Shown: positions 14,715 through 16,715 of the stretch, piece by piece
Numbering within the stretch: position 1 is the stretch's first letter
Layout of the letters: each line of letters begins with the position of its first letter
Origin: Lachnospiraceae bacterium
GTDB lineage: Bacteria; Bacillota_A; Clostridia; Lachnospirales; Lachnospiraceae
Direction of reading: 5' to 3'
Length of the DNA: 16,715 bases
Assembly: GCA_009774655.1 (NCBI GenBank)
Contig: VSOD01000034.1
Coordinates: 1 to 16,715 of the forward strand
Translations under genes and position numbers: made by a program
The notes under the pieces: model-generated
The model's database searches: none
Told to the model about the DNA's origin: nothing
The model's input: the letters and a program-made list of their open reading frames with translations, nothing else

Positions 14715-16297
14715 AATTTCCTCCTGGATACCGCATAAGATGCCGTCTTGTATTCATTCGGCGTAAGCCCCGTGATCTCCTTAAATATCTTGCTGAAATA
14801 CTGGCTGTTGCCGATTCCCACCTTCTCCGAGATCTCAAAAATACGCAGGTTCGTAGTATCCAGCAGCTGCCTTGCCCTGTCGATACGGTATTCATTCAAT
14901 GCGTTATGAAATGTCTTTCCGGTATCCTTCTTGAACTTCTGTCCCAGATACATAGGATTGCTCTGCAGATGCTCCGCCGCTTCCGCCAGCGACGGTGAAC
15001 CAGAATAGTTATCCCTGATATATTGAAGCATATAATTCGTGGACGGCGCATATTGCTGCCGCTGCCTGCAGGCCGCATGACATGCCCCGCTCCTGCGCAG
15101 CACTTCCGCCGCAATCTGCCCTGCATAACATCCCAGAGTATTATCTTCCTGATCCCATTCCGGGAATCCGGACAATAATTTCAACGTTTTCCTGCAGCAG
15201 TTTAAGAAGCCCGTCACATCCTCCTCATCGGCCAGTCTCTTCATACAATCGGTCAGTTTCTCCTGAAACTCCTCATAATGTTCCAGAAAATACTCTCTGT
15301 CGATAAAATGTAGATCCTGCGGGTTCTCACATGATTTCCTCATCTGGCCTGCAAAACAAGTGTCCGGTTCCCCCGCTCCCGATTCGTCACCTCCCGGCGC
15401 TTTGCCGTTCCTGATGCACAACAGCGTCTCTCCCTCACGAAACCGATACATCTCCCTGGCATTTTCCAGAAGGAGCTGATCCGCATACAAATTGGACAAG
15501 ACTGTCTCATGATCCAGATAGACAGCCACAAAAGTCTGTCTGGTCTGTCTCTCCAGTTCCTCTCTCAGTGCCCGTACGGTGCCGCTCAAACTGCCCAGAT
15601 AACGCTTACCGGGCCTGGCGGACGGCCGAGGTCCCAGGAACACCAGAATGTCCGCTTGATAGATCAGTATATCCAAGATCCTAAAATCCTCTGTCTGAAT
15701 CTGCAAAAGAGAGGACATATGGGGCTGCAGGATCAGATTTTCCTTCTCTTCCGTCTGCACACCATACCAGGGCGTTACCGGAATCAGACGCAGCAGCAGA
15801 AACGGATCCTGATAAACGGACAGCGCCTCCTCCATCCCGTCATGATAAGAGATTCCCTGTTCCAGAACACTGCGCAGGAAAAATCTGCTCTCTATCAGCC
15901 GGGAGAATTTCTTCTTCTCGATCGTCTCCCGGGCATCCGACAACGTAGACAGAAGGCTTTCAGGCGTAACCTGATGCTTTACGATATAGGAAAGCGCCCC
16001 GATCTCAACTGCCCCCTGTGCATACTTAAAATCCATATATCCGCTCAGGATTATAATGACCACCTCCGGCAGCCGCTCCTGCAGCTTCCGGGACAGAGAA
16101 ATCCCGTCCAGATCCGGAAGAGACACATCCATAAATATGATATCCGGCTGCACTTCTTCCACCAGCCGCTGTGCCTGCCTGCCATTATAGGCAAAGCCCA
16201 CGACTCGAAAGCCATGTGCTTCCCAATCGATCAGCGCCTGGATATCTTCGATCACCAAATCTTCATCATCTACCAACATCACCTTCAGATATTCCAT
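14711..16297 (-). CDS. AraC-type response regulator (YesN-like)
   Basis: DNA-binding regulator of 528 residues that receives phosphate from the adjacent kinase. The receiver domain spans about 1-120: acidic pocket Asp10/Asp11 (LVDDED), phospho-acceptor Asp57 (FMDVSLPD), Ser85 (ILSGY) and Lys107 (YIVKH). The middle 300 residues have no family I recognise and are typical of the long linkers in this group. The C-terminal AraC/XylS double helix-turn-helix is at about 423-518, ending in the signature IFKEITGLTPNEYK. The start at 16297 is chosen because GGAG lies 6 nt upstream; in-frame ATGs at 16309 and 16318 lack a good ribosome site. It overlaps the kinase start by 4 bp. It is the best candidate to bind the repeated 15-bp sites in the divergent control region. 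Confidence 0.94.
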   Translation of the reverse strand: MEYLKVMLVDDEDLVIEDIQALIDWEAHGFRVVGFAYNGRQAQRLVEEVQPDIIFMDVSLPDLDGISLSRKLQERLPEVVIIILSGYMDFKYAQGAVEIGALSYIVKHQVTPESLLSTLSDARETIEKKKFSRLIESRFFLRSVLEQGISYHDGMEEALSVYQDPFLLLRLIPVTPWYGVQTEEKENLILQPHMSSLLQIQTEDFRILDILIYQADILVFLGPRPSARPGKRYLGSLSGTVRALREELERQTRQTFVAVYLDHETVLSNLYADQLLLENAREMYRFREGETLLCIRNGKAPGGDESGAGEPDTCFAGQMRKSCENPQDLHFIDREYFLEHYEEFQEKLTDCMKRLADEEDVTGFLNCCRKTLKLLSGFPEWDQEDNTLGCYAGQIAAEVLRRSGACHAACRQRQQYAPSTNYMLQYIRDNYSGSPSLAEAAEHLQSNPMYLGQKFKKDTGKTFHNALNEYRIDRARQLLDTTNLRIFEISEKVGIGNSQYFSKIFKEITGLTPNEYKTASYAVSRRKL

Positions 16298-16320
16298 AAG
16301 TTTCTCCATCCTATTCATCG

Positions 16321-16339
16321 CGGCCGGGATCTTTGGCCG
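16321..16339 (-). repeat. Short stem-loop in the regulator leader
   Basis: CGGCC / GGCCG form a 5-bp stem with a 9-nt loop, 9 nt before the GGATGGAG ribosome site of the response regulator. It is short and could be chance. Confidence 0.35.
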
Positions 16340-16370
16340 TATCCTGTCAAATCTGTCTTTTCATGTTGAG

Positions 16371-16376
16371 ATTATA
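16371..16376 (-). promoter_or_regulatory. Predicted -10 box of the regulator/kinase operon
   Basis: A perfect TATAAT lies on the minus strand about 75 nt before the regulator start codon. Only a poor -35 (TGGATT at 16394-16399, 17-nt spacing) is visible, so the promoter may be weak or need an activator. Confidence 0.5.
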
Positions 16377-16399
16377 TCATTTTTTGCGATATTAATCCA

Positions 16400-16715
16400 T
16401 TATCTTTCAAGATGCCGCCCTCTGCTGTGGAATATCCCGTTACTATTCACGGTGCCCTGCACCTTGCTGCATGGGCATTGAGTACGTAGTACTCGCCGAT
16501 AACTTTACGGTTTCAGGCATCCAGCCTCTCGCCGAAGGGCGCTAAACGTCCGGGGGACGTTTGCTAAGCGCCGACCGGAGTGGAACGTAGACATTTGGAA
16601 TGGGCTGGATGCGTTACAGTTTGCGGCCGGTTAGGCCGTGAACCAATGTCATTAAGTTAAATGTGAAAATGCGAAGGAAACAGGTTGAAAAAATAAAGCA
16701 TAATGAAATTTGGGT
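16400..16715. other. Gene-free stretch with a cluster of stem-loops
   Basis: No coding sequence with a credible start and ribosome site is seen on either strand. Between 16451 and 16638 the sequence is dominated by palindromes: GGTGC/GCACC at 16451-16463, GAGTAC/GTACTC at 16480-16494, the nested structure at 16517-16612, and CGGCC/GGCCG at 16624-16638. The last 75 bases are AT-rich and purine-rich with nothing recognisable. Confidence 0.55.
16517..16612. repeat. Nested stem-loop element, probable dispersed intergenic repeat or structured RNA
   Basis: An outer 10-bp perfect stem (GCATCCAGCC at 16517-16526, GGCTGGATGC at 16603-16612) encloses an inner hairpin at 16538-16572. The inner one pairs GGCGCT with AGCGCC and AAACGTCC with GGACGTTT around a GGG loop, with a 4-nt bulge on one side: 14 bp in all. 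The GC-rich form is like that of repetitive extragenic palindromes. Confidence 0.65.

Noticed and set aside
15509..16369. 286-codon plus-strand frame opposite the response regulator
   Set aside because: Antisense shadow of an unmistakable receiver/AraC gene.
16363..16371. ATGTTGAGA shared with the palindrome at 7483-7501
   Set aside because: A 9-base match at only half of the palindrome and at a different promoter position is not enough to propose a shared operator.
16376..16390. Possible copy of the 15-bp activator motif at the regulator promoter
   Set aside because: The sequence TCGCAAAAAATGATA overlaps the -10 region and agrees only loosely with sites A, B and C, with a one-base shift of the GCA.
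1..16715. tRNA, rRNA or CRISPR features
   Set aside because: No tRNA-like cloverleaf, no ribosomal RNA core sequence and no regularly spaced direct repeats were seen by eye.

Overview
The window looks like chromosomal accessory DNA from a gut-type member of the Clostridia, most likely Lachnospiraceae. This rests on strong GGAGG ribosome sites, an AraC-type response regulator beside a YesM-like kinase, a CUT1 sugar ABC transporter without its own ATPase, a CcpA-type cre site and GC-rich palindromic intergenic repeats. The assignment is inferred from gene content and not proven.

Layout. Positions 1-1292 (minus) hold an IS66-family transposase cut off by the window start. Positions 1293-1720 are non-coding, with a nested palindrome whose arms contain DnaA-box-like sequences and a minus-strand terminator. 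Positions 1721-2190 (minus) are the wreck of a GPH-type sugar:cation symporter. Positions 2351-7455 (minus) form a four-gene operon: solute-binding lipoprotein, two ABC permeases, GH43 glycosidase, terminator. Positions 7456-7920 are a divergent control region. Positions 7921-12945 (plus) carry a GH78 alpha-L-rhamnosidase and a large unassigned protein that is probably an alpha/alpha-barrel glycan-active enzyme. Positions 12888-16297 (minus) carry a two-component pair, response regulator first and sensor kinase second, converging on and overlapping the end of the unassigned enzyme gene. Positions 16400-16715 have no gene but contain a cluster of stem-loops.

How it fits together. The kinase probably senses an extracellular ligand through its large extracytoplasmic domain and activates the AraC-type regulator. 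The binding protein and permeases import an oligosaccharide, powered by a shared ATPase encoded elsewhere. The GH78, GH43 and unassigned enzymes have no signal peptides and would degrade the sugar in the cytoplasm. A rhamnose-containing plant glycan such as a pectin or arabinogalactan side chain is a reasonable substrate guess, but the sequence does not fix it.

Most notable observations. (1) The two divergent promoters share one architecture: a 15-bp motif (TGCACAAAA..TATA type), 10 nt, a -35 box, 17 nt, a -10 box, which points to one activator driving both operons. (2) Nearly every gene in the locus has a stem-loop just upstream of its ribosome binding site. (3) A 120-nt block of four hairpins sits between the second permease and GH43 genes, bounded by 16-bp direct repeats, like an inserted dispersed repeat. 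(4) A 779-residue enzyme of no family I can name is encoded with the rhamnosidase.
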